From an uncultured Bacteroidota bacterium (lineage in GTDB: Bacteria > Bacteroidota > Bacteroidia > Chitinophagales > Chitinophagaceae), in the NCBI GenBank assembly GCA_903903635.1, contig CAIUZK010000134.1, forward strand, positions 1-42,613: 42,613 nucleotides of DNA. The letters run 5' to 3'. Positions 13,540 through 23,600 of this stretch are shown here, piece by piece (within the stretch, counting starts at the first letter, position 1; each line of letters opens with the position of its first letter). The position numbers and the translations under genes were made by a program. The notes beneath the pieces were generated by a model. That model was not told the DNA's origin and did not search any database. It was given only the letters and a program-made list of their open reading frames with translations.

Positions 13540-14670
13540 ATGAAAAAATTTTTATACTACCTCGTTTTTCTTTTTCTGTTCACAACAACTTCAAACGCCC
13601 AAAAAATTGATACTGTTTCCACATTTTCTATAACAGGTTATGTAGATGGGTATTATGCTTACTATTCAGATTCGGTAGGACCGGGAAATTTCCAGAAGTG
13701 GCCCAATACATCTCCCAGGAACAATAGCCCGTCTTTGAATACGGCTATGCTATCGATGCTGTATAATGCAGAAAAGGTAAGGGCTGCTGCTGTGTTCTCC
13801 TTTGGCGACTTTGCAGCCTGCACCTGGGCGCCGGCTCCATACAACAATGTGATGGAAGCTCATGTAGGCTTTAAGGTAAACAGTAAATTCTGGATAGATG
13901 CGGGAATGTTCAGAACCCACTTCGGTACCGAGTTTCTGCTTCCTGGTGAGAACTTAACCAGTTCCATAACAGTAGGCACATTCTATGAGCCTCCATTTGA
14001 AAGCGGATTGCGCCTCAATTTTGATCCTACCAGGAAACTGGAGATCAATCTTTTTCTGCTGAATGGTTATGGTATGTTTGTTGACAATAACAATCAGAAA
14101 TCATTTGGAGCAGGAGTAACTTATGCTATCAATGATAATACCGGTATAGGTTATACCAACTATATAGGCGATGATAATCCGGTTGCCTACACAGGCCCTG
14201 CCCATCTGAGGATACATCAGAATGCATTTTTGAATTACAAGCATAAAAAGATAACAGTACAGACAGGTATGGATTTCTGTATGCAGCAAAATTCCGACCT
14301 TCAGTCAGGTACTGAAAGCGCTACCATGTGGAGTGCCCTGGCAACCTTAAAATATCAGGCAGCTAAAAGGTGTGCCGTATATGGCAGAGCAGAAGTATTC
14401 AGCGATCCTAATGGTATTATGTCAGGTGTTCTTCTTGACAAAACCGGAAAACTCACAGGGTATAAACTTTGGGGCGCTACAGCAGGCCTGGAATACAAAC
14501 CAACTGAAGAATCATATATCAGGCTTGAAAGTCGGTTAATAGCAATGGATAAGGACCAGTATATTTTCATCAACAATGGCACATCCGACAATAAACGAAT
14601 TGAAGTTATGCTTAATGCCGGTGTAACTTTTGACCTGCTGAAAAGTTTTGCAACCAGGAAAAGCGAATAA
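13540..14670 (+). CDS. outer-membrane beta-barrel porin (OmpL/bbp2-like)
   Basis: A 376-residue protein with a clear Sec signal peptide (1-21, ending TTTSNAQ) and then a barrel rich in alternating aromatic strands (YVDGYYAYYSD, AAVFSFGDFA, FWIDAGMFRTHFGTE, YGRAEVFSD), ending with a terminal strand (VMLNAGVTFDLL). G-Y-V-D-x-Y-Y and AGMFRTHFG are typical of the putative beta-barrel porin-2 family of Bacteroidota. The ATG at 13540 is the start; the TTG one codon earlier is unlikely. The ammonium transporter gene follows 99 bases later on the same strand, suggesting this porin admits ammonium or small nitrogen compounds. The promoter lies on the far side of repeat copy 2. Confidence 0.83.
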   Translation: MKKFLYYLVFLFLFTTTSNAQKIDTVSTFSITGYVDGYYAYYSDSVGPGNFQKWPNTSPRNNSPSLNTAMLSMLYNAEKVRAAAVFSFGDFAACTWAPAPYNNVMEAHVGFKVNSKFWIDAGMFRTHFGTEFLLPGENLTSSITVGTFYEPPFESGLRLNFDPTRKLEINLFLLNGYGMFVDNNNQKSFGAGVTYAINDNTGIGYTNYIGDDNPVAYTGPAHLRIHQNAFLNYKHKKITVQTGMDFCMQQNSDLQSGTESATMWSALATLKYQAAKRCAVYGRAEVFSDPNGIMSGVLLDKTGKLTGYKLWGATAGLEYKPTEESYIRLESRLIAMDKDQYIFINNGTSDNKRIEVMLNAGVTFDLLKSFATRKSE

Positions 14671-14769
14671 GCTGAATTGATCGTAATACCCATTATCTTA
14701 GTACCATAGTTAATCAGTTATAAAGAATTTTAAACAAATACATTTTTAACCTGAAAAAAAATACCAATC

Positions 14770-15999
14770 ATGCCAAACTTTGATACCGGCTCAACGGGCT
14801 TTATGCTCCTTGCCACAAGTCTTGTAATGTTAATGACCCCCGGGCTCGCATTCTTTTATGGAGGTCTGGCGGGCAAACGAAACATTCTGGGTATTATGAT
14901 CCAGAGTTTTGTATCAATGGGAATTACCACCATTATGTGGTACATCTGCGGTTATTCGCTCTGTTTCAGCGGCAATGAGCTGGGTGGAGTAATAGGTGAT
15001 TTTCATAAGTGTTTCATGCAGGGTGTGGATCTGAATACCCCATTCCCCGGCAACAATAAAATGCCGGAGTTCGTATTCTTTGCTTACCAGATGATGTTTG
15101 CCATCATCACACCAGCGCTTATTACCGGAGCCTTTATCAACCGTATTACCTTTAAGGCTTACCTGGTATTCCTGGTGGTTTGGCAGGTCCTGGTGTACTA
15201 CCCGTTTGCCCATATGATCTGGGGTAATGGTCTTTTGTACCAGTGGGGTGTACGCGACTTTGCCGGTGGTATTGTAGTTCATGCCACAGCAGGATTTGCA
15301 GCCCTTGCATCAGTAATTTATGTAGGTAAACGCCGCGACAGAGAATCACCACCTAATAGTATTCCATTGATAGCTATAGGTACAGGGCTCTTATGGTTTG
15401 GCTGGTATGGGTTCAATGCAGGTAGCGAACTTGATGTAGATGCTATTACAGCCCAGGCGTTTATCAATACCGATGTTGCCGCTTCATTTGCTGCTATTAC
15501 CTGGCTGGCTATTGAGTGGAGCCTGGTTAAGAAACCAAAATTTGTAGGCCTGCTTACCGGTGCTGTTGCCGGATTGGCAACCATTACACCTGCGGCAGGA
15601 TATGTTACACTTAGTTCGGCGGTATCTATTGGTATTGCATCGGGTGCGGTATGCTATCTCGCTGTATCGCTCAAGAACCGTATGGGCTGGGATGACGCCC
15701 TGGACGTTTGGGGTGTACATGGCGTAGGTGGATGCCTGGGAACTATACTTCTTGGTGTATTTGGATCAAAACTTGTTAATGCTACGGGTGCTGATGGATT
15801 GATAAATGGCGGCGGCACATTCTTTATTCACCAGTGTATTGCAGTGGTTGGAGCATGTATTTATGCGTTCGTTTTCACATATGGTATGCTGGCCGTGATC
15901 AACTTCATTACCAAGGTGAAGGTGCATGAAGAGGATGAAAATGCCGGACTTGATGCATCCATACATGGCGAGCAGGCATATGATGCAGGAGTGGTATAA
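14770..15999 (+). CDS. amt: ammonium transporter, Amt/MEP/Rh family
   Basis: A 409-residue inner-membrane protein with about eleven transmembrane helices. DTGSTGFMLLATSLVMLMTP opens the first helix; the twin pore histidines lie in GGIVVHATAGFAALA and DVWGVHGVGGCLGTILLGVF; FGWYGFNAGSEL and AGLATITPAAGYV are further family motifs. The C-terminal cytoplasmic tail (KVKVHEEDENAGLDASIHGE) carries the region that PII proteins contact. No glnK/glnB gene lies beside it, which is unusual; the porin upstream takes that place. A GC-rich terminator follows. Confidence 0.96.
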   Translation: MPNFDTGSTGFMLLATSLVMLMTPGLAFFYGGLAGKRNILGIMIQSFVSMGITTIMWYICGYSLCFSGNELGGVIGDFHKCFMQGVDLNTPFPGNNKMPEFVFFAYQMMFAIITPALITGAFINRITFKAYLVFLVVWQVLVYYPFAHMIWGNGLLYQWGVRDFAGGIVVHATAGFAALASVIYVGKRRDRESPPNSIPLIAIGTGLLWFGWYGFNAGSELDVDAITAQAFINTDVAASFAAITWLAIEWSLVKKPKFVGLLTGAVAGLATITPAAGYVTLSSAVSIGIASGAVCYLAVSLKNRMGWDDALDVWGVHGVGGCLGTILLGVFGSKLVNATGADGLINGGGTFFIHQCIAVVGACIYAFVFTYGMLAVINFITKVKVHEEDENAGLDASIHGEQAYDAGVV

Positions 16000-16023
16000 A
16001 TCTTAAGTCTATAAATTGTCAGG

Positions 16024-16051
16024 CAACCCCGGGATTTTCCGGGGTTGTTTA
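16024..16051 (+). terminator. terminator after amt
   Basis: CAACCCCGG (16024-16032) pairs perfectly with CCGGGGTTG (16039-16047), with a 6-base loop and a following TTTAGTTT. Confidence 0.8.
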
Positions 16052-16173
16052 GTTTAGCAACAATACCTTATGAATTTGTCAATCAATAGAAGTATTCGTG
16101 TACATGTGATTAGTAAAAAAAATCAAACAGAGGGGACTGAAAAAGCAGATTCAAAAACAGACATAAATTAAAA

Positions 16174-16860
16174 TCACTTATCAATCTTAAAATAATCGTA
16201 GAAATAGTCGGGATGCTTCAGGTTGATCCAGGATGCTCTGCTCTTTTCAAAATCTTCATAGGTAAAGGCTTCGATTTCCTTTTGGCTGAAATTCAGAACC
16301 TGATCCGGAACTCCCCTGGTTATTATACCCAAACCATGATCGGCATCGAGTACAAAAACATTGAGGTCTTTACGGTGGCATTGCAGGTGTAATATTGCCT
16401 TCCATACATCCCCGTTCCAGAAACGGCTGTAATTCCCTTCGGCATATTCCTTGTATGAGCTGGCGGCTTCTTTGGTCTGCGGATTACAATCGTGCACCAC
16501 TATAACACCATTATCAGACATGTAATTGAGTGTGTTCTCTATATCTCTAAGGGCAAAATCATATTCATGCATGCCGTCAATAAGTATCAATTCGGGTTTC
16601 TTATTTTCGAAAACCCGTTTAGCATTTTTCAGAAAAAAGTCGTCACTGGTAGTCTCGAAATACCGATTAAATACGTTGTAGGGATTAACAAAAAGCTTTC
16701 CCATTACCCTCATTTTATCGAATGCAAAACTGGGGTCTACAGCAACTTTAAATGAACTTTTGATCCGGAAAAAAACATGGCCGTTTGAAACGCCAACCTC
16801 CAGGTAATTGTTTAATTTTTTGCTCTTCATGAGCGATTTGATAACATCTAATCTCTTCAT
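16174..16860 (-). CDS. class I SAM-dependent methyltransferase (Methyltransf_24-like)
   Basis: A 228-residue protein. NNYLEVGVSNGHVFFRI (about 17-33) is motif I binding S-adenosylmethionine; VAVDPSF is motif II; PELILIDGMHEYDFALRDIE and GVIVVHDCNP are the later motifs of the Methyltransf_24 group, whose members often act on sugars or surface polymers (macrocin-methyltransferase-like). The substrate is unknown. It stands alone, convergent with amt, so the context gives no substrate hint. The ATG at 16860 gives a normal length. Confidence 0.82.
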   Translation of the reverse strand: MKRLDVIKSLMKSKKLNNYLEVGVSNGHVFFRIKSSFKVAVDPSFAFDKMRVMGKLFVNPYNVFNRYFETTSDDFFLKNAKRVFENKKPELILIDGMHEYDFALRDIENTLNYMSDNGVIVVHDCNPQTKEAASSYKEYAEGNYSRFWNGDVWKAILHLQCHRKDLNVFVLDADHGLGIITRGVPDQVLNFSQKEIEAFTYEDFEKSRASWINLKHPDYFYDYFKIDK

Positions 16861-16992
16861 ATGGTTTATAGATTGGGCCGAAAGTAATGAAAAAAAATAA
16901 TTGGCGGTTATAAATGTTTAGCTATATAAATTATTCAAATTCAGAATAATTGAAATAAAAAGCTTACCTTTTGCAACATTTCAAAATAAAGT

Positions 16993-17214
16993 ATGGAGAT
17001 AGCACAGGATCTGTTGAAGAAAATAAACATTATGCCGGAACGTTTTCCGAATTCAAATAACAGCAAATGGATACGGATACATATGCTTAATGGTAAGACC
17101 TGCCTGGGGTATTATAATTTCAAAGAAGAGTCATGGCGCGAATTCAATGACATACTGAATCTGCACAATACCTCCATACTCAATGCCAAAATGATCAAGG
17201 GCTGGCATTATTAG
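16993..17214 (+). CDS. small hypothetical protein
   Basis: A 73-residue soluble protein starting MEIAQDLLKKINIMPERFPN; the stretch WIRIHMLNGKTCLGYYNFKE is beta-rich, and it ends IKGWHY. No signal peptide, membrane segment or recognised family. A TTTTGCAACA region just upstream resembles a Bacteroidota promoter. Codon use and position between two well-separated genes favour a real gene, function unknown. Confidence 0.6.
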   Translation: MEIAQDLLKKINIMPERFPNSNNSKWIRIHMLNGKTCLGYYNFKEESWREFNDILNLHNTSILNAKMIKGWHY

Positions 17215-17255
17215 TCAGAGGTTCTGAAAACGAGTTCCAATAATACTATTTCATT

Positions 17256-18911
17256 CTATCTGTCTCCGTAGTGCTTATAGTTGGCAATTTCGGTTATTGG
17301 CTTTCCTATGCATCCGTTTGGCGTCTGTATATGAAGTAATGCTGCAAGGGTTGCAGAGATATCAGTCATATTGTAAGGGTTATTGGTCTCCCCTTTTGGT
17401 ATGTGCCAGCCGTACCATAGCAATGGGATATGTGTGTCGTAAGGATTCCAACTGCCGTGTGTCATACCGGTGGTTTTACCTCCATTTTCATACCATCCCG
17501 GATTGAGCACCATTTGAATTATGCCACTTCTGTTTTTGTTGTACCCATTTACAGCCATTTGTTTAATTGGTTCAGGTACAGGTGTACCATCCATATTGTC
17601 CATATCAATCACATAAGCAACCTCAGGCCGTTTATTGAGCCAATCCATTATTACTTTCTTCACATTGGCTATTTGCATCCCCGATTTAGCCAGTTTATTA
17701 TAATTGATAAATACCTGGTAGTTTGCAAGGCCCTGAATTAATGAATCTACCCCCAGATTTTTTTTAAGATATTCATTTAAATCAGCTCCGAATGCACCTG
17801 AAAGTACACCAGCAGGTACATCCAGGTCAGAAAGAAACGTGGTATTATGTGCGCCGCCATGGTCGGCAGATAAAAAGAACAAGTAGTTATCCCTGCCATA
17901 ACGTTCGTCAAGATACCTGAGCAGCGATGCGATCTCGAGGTCGAGCCGCAGATAACAATCTTCGATCTCTATTGAATTCGGGGCAAACTGGTGGCCGATA
18001 TAATCTGTACTTGATAAGCTAATAGCCATAAAATCGGTTTCATTCCCCTTCCCCATCGCTTCACCTTCCATACATGCTTTTGCCATCATGATAGAATAGG
18101 TGTTGCCTGCAGGCATGGATTTAAGTACAGCATAGCGATCTGAATCGGCAAGGGTATCAAATACATGTGGGAATACGGGCGCTTTCTCGCTTTTAAATGC
18201 CTTTTCGTAGTTACTGGCATCAACAGTGCTTTGAATGTATTTATCGGCCGGATAAAGGAGTCTCCAGCCAAGCTTAACCAGGCTGTCGCCAGCTTTTCTT
18301 TTATTGAATGCCTGCAGCCATGCCGGGTTCTGGTTTGGATAATAAGAACTGGTGGTAAAGCCTCCTGTTTTATCGCTGTACCAATAAGCGGCATTCGCCA
18401 GGTGGCCTCCCGGCAGAATACTGCCCCTGTCTTTAATAGCCACCCCATATACTTTTGAACGTAGATTGGTAGCTAGTTTCAATTCATCGGTAATAGTTGT
18501 GGTGAGCAAATTTGCAGGGCTATAGGAAGGCGCTTTAGATTCATCGCCAACCAGATGTACATTTTTGTCATCTACACAATATACATTCTGGCCAGACTGG
18601 TTATCTATCCAGTTATTGCCTGCAATACCATGAATAGACGGTACAGAGCCGGTATAAATACAGGTATGGCCGGGAGCCGTATTGGCCGGAATGTAATTGA
18701 TGGAAGTATTCTGGCAATTATAACCATGCTTCAGCAGGCGACGGAAGCCATCTTTGCCATACAGATCGTAATAGCGGTACAGATAATCCCAGCGCATCTG
18801 GTCAACAACAAGACCAACAACGATTTTTGGTCTTTCCACACTATCCTGCTTGTGTACACAGGAAGACAAACCCACTATTAACAAAACAATAAACAGCTTT
18901 ACACCCCTCAT
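17256..18911 (-). CDS. pafA: alkaline phosphatase PafA, lipoprotein
   Basis: A 551-residue alkaline-phosphatase-superfamily enzyme. The signal ends in the lipobox LSSC (Cys18), so it is an outer-membrane or periplasmic lipoprotein. Zinc and catalytic motifs: VVDQMRWDY, nucleophile Thr in NTAPGHTCIYTG, SSTDYIGHQFAP, SADHGGAHN and GMTHGSWNPYDTHIPLLWYG. K and R in IKDRGSILPGG match the Lys/Arg pair that PafA of Elizabethkingia uses for phosphate monoesters, so it should be a broad phosphomonoesterase that releases phosphate from sugar and lipid phosphates. No phosphate-uptake genes are nearby. Confidence 0.92.
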   Translation of the reverse strand: MRGVKLFIVLLIVGLSSCVHKQDSVERPKIVVGLVVDQMRWDYLYRYYDLYGKDGFRRLLKHGYNCQNTSINYIPANTAPGHTCIYTGSVPSIHGIAGNNWIDNQSGQNVYCVDDKNVHLVGDESKAPSYSPANLLTTTITDELKLATNLRSKVYGVAIKDRGSILPGGHLANAAYWYSDKTGGFTTSSYYPNQNPAWLQAFNKRKAGDSLVKLGWRLLYPADKYIQSTVDASNYEKAFKSEKAPVFPHVFDTLADSDRYAVLKSMPAGNTYSIMMAKACMEGEAMGKGNETDFMAISLSSTDYIGHQFAPNSIEIEDCYLRLDLEIASLLRYLDERYGRDNYLFFLSADHGGAHNTTFLSDLDVPAGVLSGAFGADLNEYLKKNLGVDSLIQGLANYQVFINYNKLAKSGMQIANVKKVIMDWLNKRPEVAYVIDMDNMDGTPVPEPIKQMAVNGYNKNRSGIIQMVLNPGWYENGGKTTGMTHGSWNPYDTHIPLLWYGWHIPKGETNNPYNMTDISATLAALLHIQTPNGCIGKPITEIANYKHYGDR

Positions 18912-19162
18912 TTTATCAGGTTTTTTAATTTTGTCCCCGCTATGCAGGGCTGGAAAATAATATAAACATACAAAAGTGCGATTATTGTCATGAATGGTCA
19001 GTTATATTTTTATTATTTTTGCACCCGGAAAGAGTTTTTTAGTAATCAATTTACAGTCTTCAGGTAATGTGAAGTAAAATTTTCTTATTGTAAACTGTCA
19101 ATTACCTGCTATATACTCTGCTAATAAAGCAACTACCAACTGTTAACAGTAAATTTTAAAAT
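18912..19162. other. divergent spacer between pafA and the alpha-oxoamine synthase
   Basis: 251 bases. TATTTTTG at 19014-19021 fits the -7 element for the plus-strand gene and would give a leader of about 140 bases; the TTG at 18985 is six bases too far for a good match. No strong hairpin or repeat was seen. Confidence 0.4.
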
Positions 19163-20407
19163 ATGGACATATTCGCAAAATTCGAGAACAGACTAGGACC
19201 GATAGGAGACTACGCAGAAAAGTCGCCGGGTTATTTCGCATTTCCGAAACTGGAAGGTGAAGTAGGCAACCGCATGAAATTCAGAGGCAAGGAAAAGATC
19301 ATCTGGAGCCTTAACAACTACCTCGGACTGGCCAACCATCCGGAAGTACGTAAGGCAGATGCTGAAGCTGCAGCAAAATACGGACTTGCCTCACCAATGG
19401 GCGCACGTATGATGAGCGGCAACTCTGATTTGCATGAGCAACTGGAAAAAACACTTGCAGGATTTGTGGGTAAGGAAGATGCCATGTTGTTCAACTATGG
19501 TTATCAGGGAATGGTTTCGGCTATCGATAGTCTTTGCGGCAGGCATGACGTGGTGGTGTATGATGCAGAATCGCATGCATGTATCATTGACGGACTTCGC
19601 CTCATACCCAGCCACCGTTATGTTTACAAGCACAATGATATAGCTGATTGCGACAAGCAACTGGCACGCGCTACCGAACTGATTAAGAAAACCGGTGGTG
19701 GTATAATAGTAATTACTGAAGGTGTATTTGGAATGAGCGGCAACCAGGGTAAGATTCGTGAGCTGGCTGTGCTGAGAGAAAAATATGAGTTCCGCCTGTT
19801 TGTGGACGATGCACATGGTTTTGGTACTATGGGTAAGCGTGGTGCAGGTATAGGTGATGAGCAGGATTGCATAGATGATATAGATATTTACTTCTCTACT
19901 TTTGCCAAGTCGATGGCGAGCATTGGTGGTTTCCTTGCGGGAGATAAGAAGATTCTTACCTTCCTGAGGTATAATATGAGGTCTCAGATATACGCCAAGT
20001 CATTGCCAATGGCATTTGTAGCAGGCAATCTGAAACGCCTTGAATTATTGATGAACCATCCTGAAATTAAGGAGAAACTATGGCATAATGTGCGCCGCCT
20101 GCAGCAGGGTTTCCGTGACCGTGGCTTTGACCTCGGCACAACCAATACGCCGGTTACCCCTGTATTTATGAAGGGTGGATTGTATGATGCCGTGCAGCTT
20201 ACTTATGATATGCGTGAGAACTACAACATTTTCTGCTCAGTAATTGTGTACCCTGTAATACCTAAGGGGCAGATAGAACTGCGCATTATCCCTACTGCTG
20301 CTCATACCGATCAGGATATTGATGAAACGCTAGCTGCATTTGATGCTGTGCGTGAGAAGCTGGATAAGAAGTTGTATCCGCAGGAGATGCCGTTTGTGGG
20401 AGTGTAA
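19163..20407 (+). CDS. alpha-oxoamine synthase (serine palmitoyl- or cysteate acyl-transferase, or KBL-like)
   Basis: A 414-residue PLP enzyme of the class that joins an acyl-CoA to an amino acid with loss of CO2. NNYLGLANHPEV, ESHACIIDGLRL, FVDDAHGFGTMG and the PLP lysine K249 in FAKSMASIGG are clear; the C-terminus has VIPKGQIELRI. The superfamily contains serine palmitoyltransferase (first step of Bacteroidota sphingolipids), cysteate acyltransferase (sulfonolipids) and 2-amino-3-ketobutyrate CoA ligase. The N-terminal extension (FENRLGPIGDYAEKSPGYFA) and the ASIGGF wording favour the lipid enzymes over KBL, although a threonine dehydrogenase lies at 3279. No neighbouring lipid genes settle the matter. 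Confidence 0.82.
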   Translation: MDIFAKFENRLGPIGDYAEKSPGYFAFPKLEGEVGNRMKFRGKEKIIWSLNNYLGLANHPEVRKADAEAAAKYGLASPMGARMMSGNSDLHEQLEKTLAGFVGKEDAMLFNYGYQGMVSAIDSLCGRHDVVVYDAESHACIIDGLRLIPSHRYVYKHNDIADCDKQLARATELIKKTGGGIIVITEGVFGMSGNQGKIRELAVLREKYEFRLFVDDAHGFGTMGKRGAGIGDEQDCIDDIDIYFSTFAKSMASIGGFLAGDKKILTFLRYNMRSQIYAKSLPMAFVAGNLKRLELLMNHPEIKEKLWHNVRRLQQGFRDRGFDLGTTNTPVTPVFMKGGLYDAVQLTYDMRENYNIFCSVIVYPVIPKGQIELRIIPTAAHTDQDIDETLAAFDAVREKLDKKLYPQEMPFVGV

Positions 20408-20487
20408 GGGTAATGTGGCAATGTGGTAATTCGTTAATGTGGCTTACCACGATGCATTTAGCAATAAACTGAAATTCCATTTTTTTG

Positions 20488-20518
20488 AAAGCCCTGCAAT
20501 TGTTTGCAGGGCTTTTGT
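20488..20518 (+). terminator. terminator after the alpha-oxoamine synthase
   Basis: AAAGCCCTGCAA (20488-20499) and TTGCAGGGCTTT (20504-20515) form a perfect 12-base stem with a 4-base loop and T-rich flanks on both sides, so it can work in either direction. Confidence 0.85.
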
Positions 20519-20615
20519 ATTTAGGGTTTAGGCACAATTAAAGATTATGCATGTAGCTTGGTATTGGAATCTTATCTGTAGCCAATAACACAATGTGGAT
20601 TATCCAATTTGTTCG

Positions 20616-20623
20616 TATCTTTA
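20616..20623 (+). promoter_or_regulatory. -7 element before the STAND gene
   Basis: TATCTTTA, one base off TAnnTTTG, 31 bases before the ATG at 20654. No good TTG lies at the right distance. It overlaps the alternative upstream TTG start (20609), which makes that start unlikely. Confidence 0.4.
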
Positions 20624-20653
20624 TATAGACCAAAAAAAGTAAGAATATCACTT

Positions 20654-23600
20654 ATGACTAAACTCCAAGAAATTGAAAACAAACTTTTATCTGTAAACGA
20701 TGCGGTTTTTCAAAATGTTTGCGATGCATATTTATTTTATACAGAACCAAATTTCCAAGACATTAATCGGACAGGAAGCCAAAAAGGAAAACAAAAAACA
20801 ACCAAAGGAACTCCCGACACATTTTTCACATTGCCAAATGGGAAATATATTTTAGTTGAGTACACAACTAAGTCAAATAAAAAAAACGAAAAGGCGTTTT
20901 TAGATAAGGTTATTGAGGATCTTGATAAATGTTTGAATGAAAATGAAACTGGCATAAAGCATTCTGAAATAAGTAAGATAATCTACTGTTTTAATACCAC
21001 CATTAGCCTTGAAAATTCGAATCTCCTAAAAGAATATTGCAGAAAACAAAATGTAAAATTAGAACTAAAGGGAATCGATACGCTAGCTCTTGGGCTACTA
21101 GGTAGATGTGTTTATGTTGCCAAAGAATTTTTAGGAATCACTATTGATACCGGACAAATACTTCCTCCAAATGTTTTTATAGCCGAATATGAATCTTCTG
21201 GATTTGCAACAAAATTATCGAATGCCTTTCACTTTAGAAATGATGAGTTAAACCAGCTAATTAATTCAATTAATAATGAGCGAATTACAATTCTTACCGG
21301 GCCTCCAGGAATTGGGAAATCAAGGCTGGCATTGGCAGCATTAGAGTGTAGTAAGCAAAAAATATCTTCTAGCAATATACTATGTATCTCAAACAAAAAT
21401 GCGCCTATTCATGACGATCTTAGATCTCGTATCCTAGAAGACTTAGACTATCTGATATTTATTGATGATGCAAATAGGCAACAAACTAATTTGCGACAAG
21501 TATTGTATTTATTAAAGGAGAAACGTAATGGTAAAATTCACATTATCATTACCGTTAGAGACTATGCATTTGAAGAGATTTCTGCTTTATGCAATGACTT
21601 TAATCCAACTATTATTTCTCTTAATAAATTCACAGATGAGCAGTTAGAAAACATTTTGAAAAGTAAAGATTTCGGGAATCTAAATAACACATGTATTAAG
21701 CGAGTCCTTGAAATAGCGGACGGTAATCCTAGGTTAGCAATGATGTCGGCAACTGTGGCGCTTGAAAAAAACAACCTAGCAGAGTTAGATAATGTATCGA
21801 CTATCTATGACAAGTATTTCAGGTCTTCTATCGCTGATCAGACTCTTTTTTCAAATGTCCCATTACTAAAAACACTGGGGGTACTTTCTTTTTTTTACAC
21901 TATAAATTTTGAAGATGAAGTTTTTTGCAATAATCTATATCGCTTGTTCGATATTGATGCCTATATGTTCAGGGAGTCACTAGAAAAATTAGATCGCCTC
22001 GAATTAATAGAATCATCTTCTGATTTTATGGTTGTGAAAATTTCGGAACAAGTTTTATCAACATACTTTTTTTACAAGACCTTTCTTCTAGATAAATCAT
22101 TAGATTTTACTATCTTACTTGATAATTATTTTGATAACTATTCTTACAGAATCAGAGATACTGTAATTCCTGCAAATAATACATTTTCTTTTGAAAATGT
22201 TTATCAAAAAATAGATCCTTATCTGTCTGATTTTTGGAGAAAAAACTCAGGAAGTGAAAAAGCAATTTTGAAATTTTTAGACCTTTTTTGGTTTTATCGT
22301 TCAGATAACGTCTTTGACTTTATTTATAATAAAATCAAGTCGTTACCCATTTTGGAAAATGTCGTATACGTTTTTAGCGATGAAAATTCATCAAACCTAT
22401 ATTCTACCAAAGATGAATATCTGGAACTTCTTTTCAATTTTTTCCAATATCCTCAAGTAACTCTGCTTCCTTCATTAGAATTAAGTTTTGATTATGTAAA
22501 GAAGGTTCCAAGTAATTATTCGGTATTAGTGAAAAAAATTAAAAGTAGTTTTATTATTTCAGAAGACGATGCAAGACTTGACTATTATCGTCAAAATGAA
22601 CTCTTACATTACCTTAAAAAAAATAGCGATAGTGGAGATAGCATTTATATTTCTACCTTATTTCTTATTGCTCCAGAATTACTAAAAACAAATTTAAACA
22701 TCGTTTCCGGTGGTCGAAAGAGAGGTACTATATCTTGGTATAGATATAAACTTCCGACAAACGAAATCATTAAAAATTACAGAAAAAATATTTGGACGTT
22801 AATAATAGCGAATTTCAGAAATAATTCACAAGAAAGTGAAGAGTTCCTCCAAAAGTATTTGACTGACATACATGATGGAGTGAAGGATCTAATAGAATTT
22901 GATTTAAAGTTTGTATTGATTTTTTTTGGAAAAGTTTTGGATAAAAAGAAATTCTCGCATTGTTTTCTAGTTCAAAAATTTCTAAAAGTATACAATGGTT
23001 ATAAAATAAAACATACTGGATTCCAAAAGCTGAAAATAAAATTCATTGGAGAATCTTATAGAATATTTAATGTTCTAACTTTCGATATGTTGCATGGGAA
23101 AGATGATGAAGATTTTATATTATTGCCTTACGATGAATACCAAAAAAAGAAGGAATTAGAAATAAAAAAATCGATTGTATTTAAGTCAGTTAGCGATTTT
23201 AGAATTTTCTACAAAATCTATGTCGAATTGTTTCTTTGGAATAAAAGTAATATTAGTTATTCATTTGATATAATATTAGGCGAAAACACTATAAATAACC
23301 CTGATCTAGGTTTAAAAATACTAAAAGAAATACTTAATACATGCAATCAAACGAATTATGTTCCTTGGAGACCTTTCGAATTTTATATTCAAAATAACTC
23401 CTCCAAGATGTGCGTGAATTTATACAAGACTTTTATTAATATAGACTTCAAACAAAAAGCCTGGTGGGTTTTGAATATGATCCACTTCCTACCCAAAGAA
23501 CTAATTACAATCGATAAATCCAACGATTTTACTCAATTACTTAAAGACAGACAATTAGACACATGTGTTGATTTTGCTTTTCTTATTAAATTAGTTCCTG

